DNA of 64,000 bases from Loktanella sp. PT4BL (GTDB lineage Bacteria; Pseudomonadota; Alphaproteobacteria; Rhodobacterales; Rhodobacteraceae), in NCBI RefSeq assembly GCF_003201935.1, contig NZ_QJJL01000003.1, positions 1 to 64,000 of the forward strand. Reading direction: 5' to 3'. A program made the translations under genes and the position numbers. Below are positions 7,534 through 15,535 of this stretch, in pieces; within the stretch, counting starts at the first letter, position 1; the number at the start of each line of letters is the position of its first letter. A model generated the notes under the pieces. It was not told where the DNA came from. It saw only the letters and a program-made list of their open reading frames with translations, and made no database searches.

Positions 7534-8214
7534 ATGCATATCGAACCGGGCGTCGTAGATGGCGCGAAAATGCTCCTCGCTTATGGTACTGCGGCTGCGG
7601 CTGCTGGCTATTCCATGAAATTAATCAATGATGATCTCAAGACCCACTCTGCCGTATCATTTGGCCTGCGCGCAATCATTGCCGCTGTTGGAGTGTTCAT
7701 CTTCTTCGAAGTATTCCCACACTTCGCGGTTGGCATATCTGAAGTTCATATAATTCTGGGAACGACCCTATTTCTGCTACTTGGGTCTGGCCCGGCTGCG
7801 GTTGGTCTTGCAGGCGGTCTAGCAATCCAAGGCTTCTTGTTCGCGCCCTCTGATGTGCCGATGTACTTTGTCAACGTCTCGACGCTGCTGTTCCCCCTGT
7901 TTGCAGTGGACGCGCTGGCCAAAAAGGTCATCCCACAGACAACTGCATATGTCGATCTGCGTTATTCAGACGTATTGAAGATGTCGGCAGTTTATCAAGG
8001 AGGCGTGGTGGCATGGGTGGCATTCTGGGCTATCTACGGCCAAGGCGTTGGTGCTGAAAATATCTCAGCCGTGACTAGCTTTGGCGTCGCCTATCTGCTG
8101 GTGATCTTGATCGAGCCTGTGGCCGACCTCGCCGCGCTTGCGGGAGCCAAAGGCCTACGTTCTTTGACGGAACGTGGTGTGTTTACTCAGCGCCTACACA
8201 ATGCTGCGGCCTAG
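7534..8214 (+). CDS. CbiM-type cobalt ECF transporter permease
   Basis: A 226-residue membrane protein. The N-terminus MHIEPGVVDGAKM has the Met-His start that binds Co(II) or Ni(II) in CbiM/NikM substrate-specific components. At least five hydrophobic segments follow (for example IIAAVGVFIFFEVF, IILGTTLFLLLGSGPAAVGLAGG, VAWVAFWAIYGQGVG, VAYLLVILIEPVADL). Family members work with an energizing module, CbiQ and the ATPase CbiO, and with CbiN. None is encoded nearby, so it may borrow components or act alone. The RBS AAAGGAAC is well placed and the riboswitch upstream fits a role in cobalt supply for B12. It lies between the integrase and the tRNA fragment, so it may be island cargo. Confidence 0.8.
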   Translation: MHIEPGVVDGAKMLLAYGTAAAAAGYSMKLINDDLKTHSAVSFGLRAIIAAVGVFIFFEVFPHFAVGISEVHIILGTTLFLLLGSGPAAVGLAGGLAIQGFLFAPSDVPMYFVNVSTLLFPLFAVDALAKKVIPQTTAYVDLRYSDVLKMSAVYQGGVVAWVAFWAIYGQGVGAENISAVTSFGVAYLLVILIEPVADLAALAGAKGLRSLTERGVFTQRLHNAAA

Positions 8215-8775
8215 GCCAACTCAGTTCTGGGCTGTGGCGCGTACTGTGTCGCAGTCCTCAGTCTTGCAGGTAACCACTCTATAAAGCGTAGAAGCAGTTC
8301 GTGGTAAGCATGATGGCAACCGTCCTACGGGGCGCGCATTTGGCCTTGAAGCGGGCATTTGATTGTCTCCAGCCGAGGTCTGCTTCGTCCCGCCTAGCAG
8401 ACATCGGCTCAGCCGAAATGCTGCGTTCCACTGCCAATGTCTGCTTTGGGGGAAGGTGTACCGCCGCGTTGCAATCACCTATGAATGTCCGGTAAAGGCC
8501 GATACCGTCGATGTGGATGCCGACAGTATTGGGGGTTAAATCTTCTTGCTTCGTTCAACGTCGTCGGTGCACTGGACCTATTTTGATGGCTCTTCTTAGT
8601 GATCATCGGAGAATGCTGGTCAACGTCTGGTCAACCCGTGAATGCTATTTGGGCTACACTCGGATCCGTGCCAAAACGGTGAAATCCGGTGAGAAGCGGC
8701 GGATAAGTTTTTGCTTTCAAAGGCTTGCCTTCTAAGGTGTTGATTTTAATAAGTTATTGAAACCATTGAGTTTTA
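8215..8775. other. Gene-free stretch before the attachment site
   Basis: No convincing gene is seen. Short ORFs on both strands lack RBSs and family features. A tandem GGTCAAC-N5-GGTCAAC-type repeat (TGGTCAACGTCTGGTCAACC, about 8618-8637) lies about 140 bp from the tRNA fragment and could be integrase arm-type sites; this is speculative. Confidence 0.4.
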
Positions 8776-8821
8776 GCTCATAACCTGAAGGTCGTAGGTT
8801 CAAATCCTACTCCCGCAACCA
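8776..8821 (+). repeat. tRNA-fMet 3' fragment, attachment site (att) of the island
   Basis: The 46 bp from GCTCATAACCTGAAGG through the T-arm (GTAGG-TTCAAAT-CCTAC) to TCCCGCAACCA match the anticodon loop (CAT) to CCA end of an alphaproteobacterial initiator tRNA. The 5' half (acceptor strand, D-arm) is missing, so this is not a functional tRNA. Such 3' copies are left when an integrase uses the tRNA as attB. With the tRNA reading left to right, the island lies to the left and the intact tRNA should be beyond the left edge of the window. Confidence 0.8.
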
Positions 8822-9155
8822 AATCTCAGTAATCATATCTGTAATTGCCTCGGCATCCGGCCGGGCCCACAAGGTCTATGATCATGACGTCAAGGCGCAA
8901 AGTTCCTTTATCACGGCACTCTCTCGAAATCATGGGCAGCACTCTGATCGGCAACATATGCAAATCCCGTGAGTGGCGTTTGAGCGGGCCCACTTTCGAA
9001 ACAATAATGAAGAAAGTATAAATCCTTGTACGTGAATGGCTCTTGAATGGGTCGTTTGCGTTCATTCATGTCAATGACATGGCATATACGCGGTGCTTTG
9101 CATTAGGTTGATGAAGCCTGCAAGCGGGACGACCAATTTGCGAAAGGTAACAAAT
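8822..9155. other. No gene seen
   Basis: The minus-strand ORF at 8826-9065 has no RBS or recognisable family. I see nothing else in this stretch, which is the first chromosomal DNA right of the attachment site. Confidence 0.4.
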
Positions 9156-10499
9156 TCAATCCGACCCTGCGTGCCTGCGCAATGTCACCACAAATCTTGC
9201 ACCGCCAAGCTGTACGGATCGTCGGACTTCTATGCCCCCCTGATAAGCAATCACCAGATCAGATGCGATCGCCAAGCCAAGACCTGTTCCGGGCTTTGAT
9301 TCATCAAGTCTTTGCCCACTGACAAATGCCAGATCCCCACCGCCTTCCGCCATGCCTGGGCCATCGTCCTCGACGATGATACGAATCTGGTCTGGTGTTG
9401 CGTCGGCAGTGAGTTGGATCACAGTCTCTGACCATTTCAGCGCATTATCGAGCAGATTTCCGATGATCTCTTCAAAGTCGATCTGGTTGATTTTGGCGTG
9501 AAGATCAGGAGGAACATCTGTGATCACTTCGCGTCCCGTGCGTTTTGCGAGTGCGCTAAAGGCACGCCCCAGCCTTGACAGGCTCACATTCAGATCAGTT
9601 GATGACCCTTCGAGTGCACTATCTTGCGTCGCCTTCATGCGGGCAAATGACCGTTTAAGTTGCGCATCAAGTCGATCAAGCGCATTGATGCCCTTTTGCA
9701 CCTGTAGGCCTGCTTGCTGCATTTCAAAAAGCTCGTTGCGCAAGACCGCCGAAGGCGTTTTCAGCGCGTGCGCCAGATCCACCGTCTGGCGTCGGGACCG
9801 GCTGACGATCTCTCTGTTGCGATCCAGTAGCGTGTTGATGTCAGTGACGAGCGCTTGTACTTCCTGCGGATAGCTTTCGACGGGCAATTGTCCTTCATGG
9901 TCCTTGCGTGCGATGACATCCTTGCGCAACTGAGACAGAGGTCTGAGCGTAAATATCACAAGCAAAAAAGCGCCCGCAACGGCCAGAAGGCCGACCAGTG
10001 CAAACGATACATTCAAACGCTGACGCAGGCCTGCCTGATCAGCCTCCAGTGCTTCGGTGGACGAGGCAACAGTGACCAACCAAACCGCGCCATCATCAAG
10101 GGTCATCTGGCGTGACAAGGCACGCAAGTTCTGCCCCGCTGGCCCTTCGACACCAGTGATAACCGGATTGATCGCAGGTGATGTGCTGACAGGCAGCAAG
10201 GAGTCCGCGAGCGAGCGGGATACCACGATGCCACCATCCTCATTGATGGCTTGCCAATAGTTCCCCGAGAATGGCCGCTGATAGACAGGGTCGTCTAGCT
10301 GATCGAGCATCGCTTCGCTCGCACCGCCAGTGTTGGCCAGCGCAACGACAGCTTGCGTGTGCCGTGCCGCAAGCTGTTCATCAAAGCGCGATAAAGTAAG
10401 ATCTTCGAGGTAGTTTCCGACTGCATTAGTGCCTGCCAGCACAACAACAGTTGCCCAAATCGCGCCGCCGGCGACAGCCCGTTGGCGAAGTGATCTCAC
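9156..10499 (-). CDS. Sensor histidine kinase
   Basis: A 447-residue membrane sensor kinase with a GTG start at 10499 that overlaps the TGA of the response regulator gene. A first membrane segment (AGGAIWATVVVLAGTNAVG) is followed by a periplasmic sensor region to about residue 165. A second membrane segment (FALVGLLAVAGAFLLVIFTL) and a HAMP-like linker come next. The H-box DLAHALKTP holds the phosphoacceptor His244. The ATPase domain has the N-box NLLDNALKW, G1 VEDDGPGM and G2 GTGLGLAIASDL. The H-box form DLAHxLKTP is that of PhoQ/QseC-like kinases. The signal is unknown; the next genes encode two secreted Asn/Gly-rich proteins, so an envelope signal is possible. Confidence 0.93.
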   Translation of the reverse strand: MRSLRQRAVAGGAIWATVVVLAGTNAVGNYLEDLTLSRFDEQLAARHTQAVVALANTGGASEAMLDQLDDPVYQRPFSGNYWQAINEDGGIVVSRSLADSLLPVSTSPAINPVITGVEGPAGQNLRALSRQMTLDDGAVWLVTVASSTEALEADQAGLRQRLNVSFALVGLLAVAGAFLLVIFTLRPLSQLRKDVIARKDHEGQLPVESYPQEVQALVTDINTLLDRNREIVSRSRRQTVDLAHALKTPSAVLRNELFEMQQAGLQVQKGINALDRLDAQLKRSFARMKATQDSALEGSSTDLNVSLSRLGRAFSALAKRTGREVITDVPPDLHAKINQIDFEEIIGNLLDNALKWSETVIQLTADATPDQIRIIVEDDGPGMAEGGGDLAFVSGQRLDESKPGTGLGLAIASDLVIAYQGGIEVRRSVQLGGARFVVTLRRHAGSD

Positions 10500-11158
10500 G
10501 CGACCAGCTGGATCGAATACCCGCGACCACGTTCTGTTTCGATAAGGTCATTCCCCAGCTTCTTGCGAAGGCGGGTCACAAAAACAGCAATTGTGTTGGA
10601 ATCGCGGTCATCGCCGTATTCGTAAATATGCTCTGACAGTTCGGTCATTGAGACAGGGCGGTTCGCGTTGTGAAACAGGTAGGACAGAACCGCTGCTTCA
10701 GGGGCTGTCAGCGTGACGGGCATGCCGTTGAGGCTTACCCTGCCGCTTCTGCTGTCAAACCTGACTCCGTTTTTCTGGAACACGGGATTTCGCTGAACGG
10801 AATTCCTGCGCAAGAGCGCGCGCGTGCGAGCGATGAATTCAGGTATATGGAATGGTTTGGTCAGATAGTCATCGGCACCGGCGTCAAGCCCGTCAACGCG
10901 GTCTGCCCAGCCGTCACGTGCTGTGAGAATAAGAACTGGAATGTTGCTGCCATCGTCGCGCCACGCCTTAAGGATGGTAATGCCGTCCTGGACCGGCAGC
11001 CCAAGATCAAGCACAATCAGGTCATAGGGTTCTGTCTCACCCAGAAACTTGGCTTCTTCGCCATCCGACGCCAAATCGATCGCATGCCCTTCGTTCGAAA
11101 GAGCATGTTTGATCTGTTCGGACAGCTCGATATCGTCTTCTGCAACCAATATGCGCAT
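10496..11158 (-). CDS. OmpR-family response regulator
   Basis: A 220-residue regulator. The receiver domain (1-115) has the acidic pair D8/D9, phosphoacceptor Asp51 in LIVLDLGLP, and the switch Lys in YLTKPFH. The C-terminal winged-helix domain (about 125-218) is of OmpR/PhoB type, ending RLRKKLGNDLIETERGRGYSI. It overlaps the kinase gene by GTGA (10496-10499), so the pair is translationally coupled. Likely targets are the adjacent genes at 11211 and 12266, but no binding site is identified. Confidence 0.95.
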   Translation of the reverse strand: MRILVAEDDIELSEQIKHALSNEGHAIDLASDGEEAKFLGETEPYDLIVLDLGLPVQDGITILKAWRDDGSNIPVLILTARDGWADRVDGLDAGADDYLTKPFHIPEFIARTRALLRRNSVQRNPVFQKNGVRFDSRSGRVSLNGMPVTLTAPEAAVLSYLFHNANRPVSMTELSEHIYEYGDDRDSNTIAVFVTRLRKKLGNDLIETERGRGYSIQLVA

Positions 11159-11210
11159 GGGAAATCCTTAGGTCGCGATAATGGCAAAAATTGGACTGCA
11201 GATAAACAGG

Positions 11211-11774
11211 TTATCTTTCGCGTCCATTGCCCCGATCACCTGAATTGCCACCACCGCCACCGGAATTCCCGCGATCACCGGAATTGCCGCGGTTGCCGGA
11301 ATTCCCGCGATTGCCCGCGTTTGCGTTTGCGTTCGCCTGTGCGTTTGCATTTGCGCTGGATGGCAGACTTGATCCGCCGCCTGTTGACTTTGCCGCGGCT
11401 GCAACGGCCTGACCCATCTCGCTTCTATGCGAAATACGTTCCCCCTGAACGCCGTTGTAGAGCAGTTCAATAACTGAACCGTCATCACGCTGCACAAGCA
11501 AACGATAGGTCATGCGGCCGTTGGAAAGAAAACCGCGAATATCGATAACGACACCGCCAAAATCCGAAACCGCGGTTAATGCGATCGTTTCGGCACGTAG
11601 AATTTGTTCCTGCTGGACCAGTTGGCGCAATTGCCCCTGCGATAGTTCCGTCACTTCAGCTGCAGCGCCAAATGGCACTAACGCGAGGATCGACGCGAAT
11701 ATCGCTGATCTCAAGGTGATCGGAATTTCCAGCAAAGGCTTTCGTCCAGTATCCAAAACTAACCGCGCGCACAC
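11211..11774 (-). CDS. Secreted PepSY-like protein with NRGNSG repeats
   Basis: Up to 187 residues. A hydrophobic segment (RSAIFASILALVPFGAAAEV) reads as a signal peptide with cleavage after AAA; the true start is uncertain because the ATG at 11774 gives an unusually long n-region. The mature part (LSQGQLRQLVQQEQIL... VVIDIRGFLSNGRMTYRLLVQRDDGSVIELLYNG) fits a PepSY-type fold, often found beside two-component systems as a periplasmic modulator. The last 50 residues are Asn-Ala then repeated NRGNSG/DRGNSG units, likely disordered. It is co-directional with the regulator and kinase genes and 52 bp upstream of them, so it may be the first gene of their operon. Confidence 0.7.
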   Translation of the reverse strand: MCARLVLDTGRKPLLEIPITLRSAIFASILALVPFGAAAEVTELSQGQLRQLVQQEQILRAETIALTAVSDFGGVVIDIRGFLSNGRMTYRLLVQRDDGSVIELLYNGVQGERISHRSEMGQAVAAAAKSTGGGSSLPSSANANAQANANANAGNRGNSGNRGNSGDRGNSGGGGGNSGDRGNGRER

Positions 11775-11938
11775 ACCATACGGGCATTCGTGCGATCATC
11801 CAGATCTCGTATGACACTTTCAACACTGGGGAAAGGCAGCTTGCGGGCTTTCGGTGCTGACTCAGACACGATCTTATCTTTCTCGTGGAGTTCTTCAGTC
11901 ATATGGCCGCGCAAAATCAAGATATTTGTCTCAGACAT
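11759..11938 (-). CDS. Possible small protein
   Basis: A 59-residue frame from the ATG at 11938 (MSETNILILRGHMTEELHEKD) ending 16 bp inside the PepSY-like gene. It is charged, with no signal peptide. The RBS is weak and no family is recognised. It may be a real leader gene of the operon or a chance ORF in the divergent promoter region. Confidence 0.3.
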   Translation of the reverse strand: MSETNILILRGHMTEELHEKDKIVSESAPKARKLPFPSVESVIRDLDDRTNARMVCARG

Positions 11939-12265
11939 GTCTTTAACTTTCATCACTGCAGTGAATTGGAATCGGTAAACAAATAACTCGTACAGCGTAA
12001 AATTTTACATGGCCGCTATGAACCTTTTCAAAACCACGTATTCACGTGCGGTTCATGTTGTCAGGTTCCTGAAACCTGCTTGCGTGACGGCGTCTCACGA
12101 AAAATGCGCCGTTTGATTTTGACACCATTGCCGCCAAACAGGCGCAGATATGTGCTTGCCCCTATTCTGACAGGATCACATGAACCCAGACAAACGACCC
12201 ATTCAGCGACCGTTCATTTTGCTTCGCTTACCAACTCAGGCGAATCATGCAGAAAGGAAAAGCAA

Positions 12266-12868
12266 ATGATGCGCAAGACACACGTGAAGACGAAGGTTCT
12301 TTGCATTGCAGCCATGTTGTGCATGACGAGTGCGACGGTTTTTACAACATCAGCTACCCCGGCCTTTGCTGAGCGTGGAGGGAACGGGCAGGGCAATGGC
12401 CGCTCCAGCGAAGCGCGCGGCAATCAAAGCGAAAGAGGCAATGGCGCCAGTGAACGGCCGGCGTCCGGTAACAATGGTCGGGGCCACCTTGCCCGTGAAC
12501 TTGGCAACCTGAATGCCGCACATGCCAACCCGAATGCGCTTGCCAATGCATCGCCAGACAGCATGCCTGGCAAGCTCTACATCTATAAAATGGCGCAAGA
12601 GGATTTTGCGGCGGTTGTTGCGATCCAAGATGAAAAATTTGACACGTATCAAGCCCTGATTGGACTGTCGGAAGAAGAAATTGAAGCCGCATTTCCGGAA
12701 GGCGGGTATGAAGAAGCTGTGACAGCGGCCGCAACTGACTATGAAATGGCGAGGCTTGATGCATTAGATGCGCAGGAGGCCGCCGGTGACAGCCTCGCCG
12801 TTCTGACAGATGGTCGTGAGCTCTCAGAAGCCGCCTTGGCAGAGCTGTGGCGCCTTCTCGGTCTTTAA
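12266..12868 (+). CDS. Secreted Asn/Gly-rich protein
   Basis: About 200 residues from the ATG at 12266. GAAAGGA lies 7 bp before it; the open frame to 12080 has no RBS. The N-terminus is a clear signal peptide (KVLCIAAMLCMTSATVFTTS... PAFA, cleavage before ERGG). Residues 37-80 are Gly/Asn/Arg/Ser-rich (NGQGNGRSSEARGNQ). A helical acidic C-terminal domain follows, containing LSEEEIEAAFPEGGYEEAV. I do not recognise the family; similar GN-rich proteins occur in roseobacters. It is divergent from the PepSY-like protein, which has a matching GN-rich tail, so the two may be co-regulated by the neighbouring two-component system. Confidence 0.7.
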   Translation: MMRKTHVKTKVLCIAAMLCMTSATVFTTSATPAFAERGGNGQGNGRSSEARGNQSERGNGASERPASGNNGRGHLARELGNLNAAHANPNALANASPDSMPGKLYIYKMAQEDFAAVVAIQDEKFDTYQALIGLSEEEIEAAFPEGGYEEAVTAAATDYEMARLDALDAQEAAGDSLAVLTDGRELSEAALAELWRLLGL

Positions 12869-12895
12869 GGCACCATTTTGAAATAGAAACACTGC

Positions 12896-12925
12896 AGCGG
12901 CCGAGGGTAATAGCTCTTGGCCGCT
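12896..12925 (+). terminator. Possible terminator hairpin
   Basis: AGCGGCC (12896-12902) pairs with GGCCGCT (12919-12925) 28 bp after the GN-rich gene. There is no T-run, so the call is weak. Confidence 0.35.
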
Positions 12926-12953
12926 ATTACTTGTCCAGTCGGAATGTCTGTTC

Positions 12954-13877
12954 TCAACGCTTGGCGGGCGATATGGCGCTTACTTCGCCCGTGGCGGACC
13001 TCTCGGAGCGCGTCCGACCATTTGCATGCTGTGATGGATACTGTTCATGCAGCGCCCTGATCAATTTCCGGTATGTCGCACGGTGCCTGTTGCGCACGTT
13101 TACACCGACAAATACCGATTGATCTATGCTTGGCGCATCGACAACTCTCTGGCAGATGCCTGATGCAATCAACGCTTTGGCCGAATGTTCCAGCACATAG
13201 GCTGATCCCGACAGTGACGTCAAAAGGTCAACCATCGCGGCATTCTGGCCGATCGACAGCGAGACATGCGTCAGGTCCGGCAAGAGTGCGGCATGCGCAT
13301 TTGCAAAGGTTGCCGAGTAGTTTGCCAGAATGTAGTTTTCCTTGTCGACGCGGGCCAAAGTATCGCCTTGGGTCGAGACCATGATGTAACGCACTTCTCC
13401 GAGTGTCTCGAAGTACAGGTCGGGCTGAATCTGAGGTGAATATAATATTGCTATATCCTGACGCCCAATGATCAAATCAGAACACATTTGACTGGAATAA
13501 TCCGCCTCTAGCAAAAAGGCGGTCTGGGGCAGGATCTCGCGAAGACGTCCGATCAGCCTCTTGATTTCGATTCCTACCAGATCGTGCTGGAGCCCGATCC
13601 GCATCGTGACACCTGCAAGCGCGGTATCTTGCGCGGCATTTTTGGCCGTCACCCAATCGTGGCGGAGACTGCGGGCGTGCGGTTCAAATCGCAGACCTTG
13701 GGTCGTCAAAGCCGTGCCCGAGCGAGAGCGCTGAAACAGTTTCACCCCTACAGATGCCTCAAGCGAACGCACCCGCCCTGAAACGGTTGACTGCGTCACA
13801 CCCAAACGCTCTGCGGTGCGGTTGAAACTCTTTGTCTCGCAAAGATCCAGGAAGGTATCGATCAATTCTATCTGCAT
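12954..13877 (-). CDS. LysR-family transcriptional regulator
   Basis: A 307-residue LysR protein. The N-terminal winged helix (IDTFLDLCETKSFNRTAERLGVTQSTVSGRVRSLE) is canonical, followed by a type-2 periplasmic-binding effector domain (about 90-290). The C-terminus ends in a basic, probably disordered tail. It is divergent from the mttB-like gene with about 110 bp between, the usual arrangement for a LysR protein controlling its neighbour. The inducer is unknown; a methylated amine related to the methyltransferase substrate is a reasonable guess. Confidence 0.9.
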   Translation of the reverse strand: MQIELIDTFLDLCETKSFNRTAERLGVTQSTVSGRVRSLEASVGVKLFQRSRSGTALTTQGLRFEPHARSLRHDWVTAKNAAQDTALAGVTMRIGLQHDLVGIEIKRLIGRLREILPQTAFLLEADYSSQMCSDLIIGRQDIAILYSPQIQPDLYFETLGEVRYIMVSTQGDTLARVDKENYILANYSATFANAHAALLPDLTHVSLSIGQNAAMVDLLTSLSGSAYVLEHSAKALIASGICQRVVDAPSIDQSVFVGVNVRNRHRATYRKLIRALHEQYPSQHANGRTRSERSATGEVSAISPAKR

Positions 13878-13987
13878 CTTTTACATCCTGCCCTAATCGG
13901 TTAATCCGATCAATAATAACCGGATAGGCAGATTGCGCGATTTGTGAACTGGGAGAATACTCGATCCAGTTCCAGGGAGGCGTGAGC

Positions 13988-15526
13988 ATGTTGGACATAG
14001 AGAAAAGAAAAGGGCGCACCGGTGGGCGTGCAGCACGCGTTGCCCTGCGCAGCGCCCCTTTGGCCGAGAATTTGCGGCCTGTCCGCGCAGGCCTTCCGGG
14101 CGGACAATATAAGCCTCTGACGGATGCAGAGGTTCTGCGTATCCACCATGCGGCGCTTGATGCTTTGGAGCAGATCGGTCTGTCACAGGCCCCGCCCTCC
14201 GGTGTCGAAATCCTTACAAAAGCGGGCGCGATCCTGGGCGATGACGGACGCATCCGTTTTCCACGCGCATTGGTCGAGGACATGCTGGCCAAAGCTGCGC
14301 GGAATATCACCTTGCATGGTCGTGACCCACAATACGACCTGCACCTGACGGGCACGAATGTTCATTTTGGCACGGCAGGTGCTGCGGTGCATGTGGTGGA
14401 CCTTGCAACCAACACCTATCGCGACAGTACCGCACAAGACCTGCACGATGCGGCCAAGATCACCCATGCGTTGGACAACGTGCATTTCTTCCAGCGCGCG
14501 ATGGTGGCGCGGGATATCTCTGACAATCTCGAAATGGATCTGAACACGATCTATGCCTGCTGTTCAGGCACGACCAAACATGTCGGCACATCTTTTGATG
14601 ATCCAAGCCATGTTGCACCGTCAATCGAACTCTTGCACCGGATCGCAGGCGGCGAAGAAGCATGGCGTGCGCGCCCCTTTGTTTCGAACTCGAACTGTTT
14701 TGTCGTCCCGCCGATGAAATTCGCCGAAGAAAGCTGCCGTTCCATGGAGGCCTGCATTCGCGCGGGCATGCCGGTGCTCTTGCTGTCCGCGGGGCAAGCG
14801 GGCGCAACAGCGCCTGCGCCGATCGCCCTTGCGATTGTTCAGGCGGTTGCCGAATGTCTTGCTGGCGTCGTCTATGTAAACGCGATGGCACCCGGTCATC
14901 CGGCGGTCTTTGGCACGTGGCCATTTGTCTCTGACCTGCGCACGGGGGCGATGTCGGGTGGTTCGGCAGAGCAGGCCCTGCTGACCGCAGGATGCGCCCA
15001 AATGCACCGGTTCTATGACATCCCCGGGGGGGCGGCGGCGGGCATATCGGATTCGAAACTCCCTGATATGCAGGCCGGATGGGAGACAGGTATCACCAAC
15101 GTGCTGGCCGGTCTTTCGGGCCTGAACATGGTCTATGAGGCCGTTGGCATGCATGCCTCATTGCTGGGGTTCTGTCTGGAATCGCTGGTGCTTGGCGATG
15201 ATGTGCTGGGGCAGGTTCTGCGCACTGTCCGTGGCATTGACGTGACCGAAGACAGCACGTCAATCGAGGCGATGAAGGCCGTCTGTCTGGGCGGTCCGGG
15301 CCATTATCTTGGCTCTGACCAAACGCTCGCTTTGATGCAGACGGAATACATCTATCCCACCTTGGGCAACCGGATGAGCCCGAAGGAATGGAACGAAGCC
15401 AACCGCCCTATGTTGCTGGATCAGGCGATAGCCCGCAAGAATGACATCCTTAGCAAAGCGCAAATCCAGATTGACCCTGCGGTCGATGCGGCGATCCGTG
15501 CTGACTATAATATCTACTTCAAATAA
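13988..15526 (+). CDS. MttB-family methyltransferase (non-pyrrolysine)
   Basis: About 512 residues of the trimethylamine methyltransferase (MttB) superfamily. The ATG at 13988 is preferred over the GTG at 13982 because AGGGAGG lies 7 bp before it. Family features include the N-terminal LTDAEVLRIHHAALDALEQIG, SNSNCFVVPPMKF, SGGSAEQALLTAGCAQM and the C-terminal CLGGPGHYLG. The frame is continuous without an in-frame TAG, so it is a non-Pyl homologue like MtgB-type betaine demethylases, which transfer a methyl group to a corrinoid protein. No corrinoid protein or reductive activator gene lies beside it, so its partner must be elsewhere. It is 9 bp ahead of the dehydrogenase gene, so they form an operon. 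The substrate is unknown. Confidence 0.88.
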   Translation: MLDIEKRKGRTGGRAARVALRSAPLAENLRPVRAGLPGGQYKPLTDAEVLRIHHAALDALEQIGLSQAPPSGVEILTKAGAILGDDGRIRFPRALVEDMLAKAARNITLHGRDPQYDLHLTGTNVHFGTAGAAVHVVDLATNTYRDSTAQDLHDAAKITHALDNVHFFQRAMVARDISDNLEMDLNTIYACCSGTTKHVGTSFDDPSHVAPSIELLHRIAGGEEAWRARPFVSNSNCFVVPPMKFAEESCRSMEACIRAGMPVLLLSAGQAGATAPAPIALAIVQAVAECLAGVVYVNAMAPGHPAVFGTWPFVSDLRTGAMSGGSAEQALLTAGCAQMHRFYDIPGGAAAGISDSKLPDMQAGWETGITNVLAGLSGLNMVYEAVGMHASLLGFCLESLVLGDDVLGQVLRTVRGIDVTEDSTSIEAMKAVCLGGPGHYLGSDQTLALMQTEYIYPTLGNRMSPKEWNEANRPMLLDQAIARKNDILSKAQIQIDPAVDAAIRADYNIYFK

Positions 15527-15535
15527 GGGGCGCAT

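Noticed and set aside
8221-8735. Small ORFs after the CbiM gene
   Set aside because: No RBS, no recognisable family, and unusual composition; treated as gene-free.
8776-8821. A functional tRNA-Met gene
   Set aside because: The acceptor 5' strand, D-arm and half the anticodon stem are missing.
8826-9065. 79-codon minus-strand ORF
   Set aside because: No RBS or family resemblance.
11211-11360. Short tandem repeats considered as a CRISPR array
   Set aside because: The repeats are coding NRGNSG units a few codons long without unique spacers.
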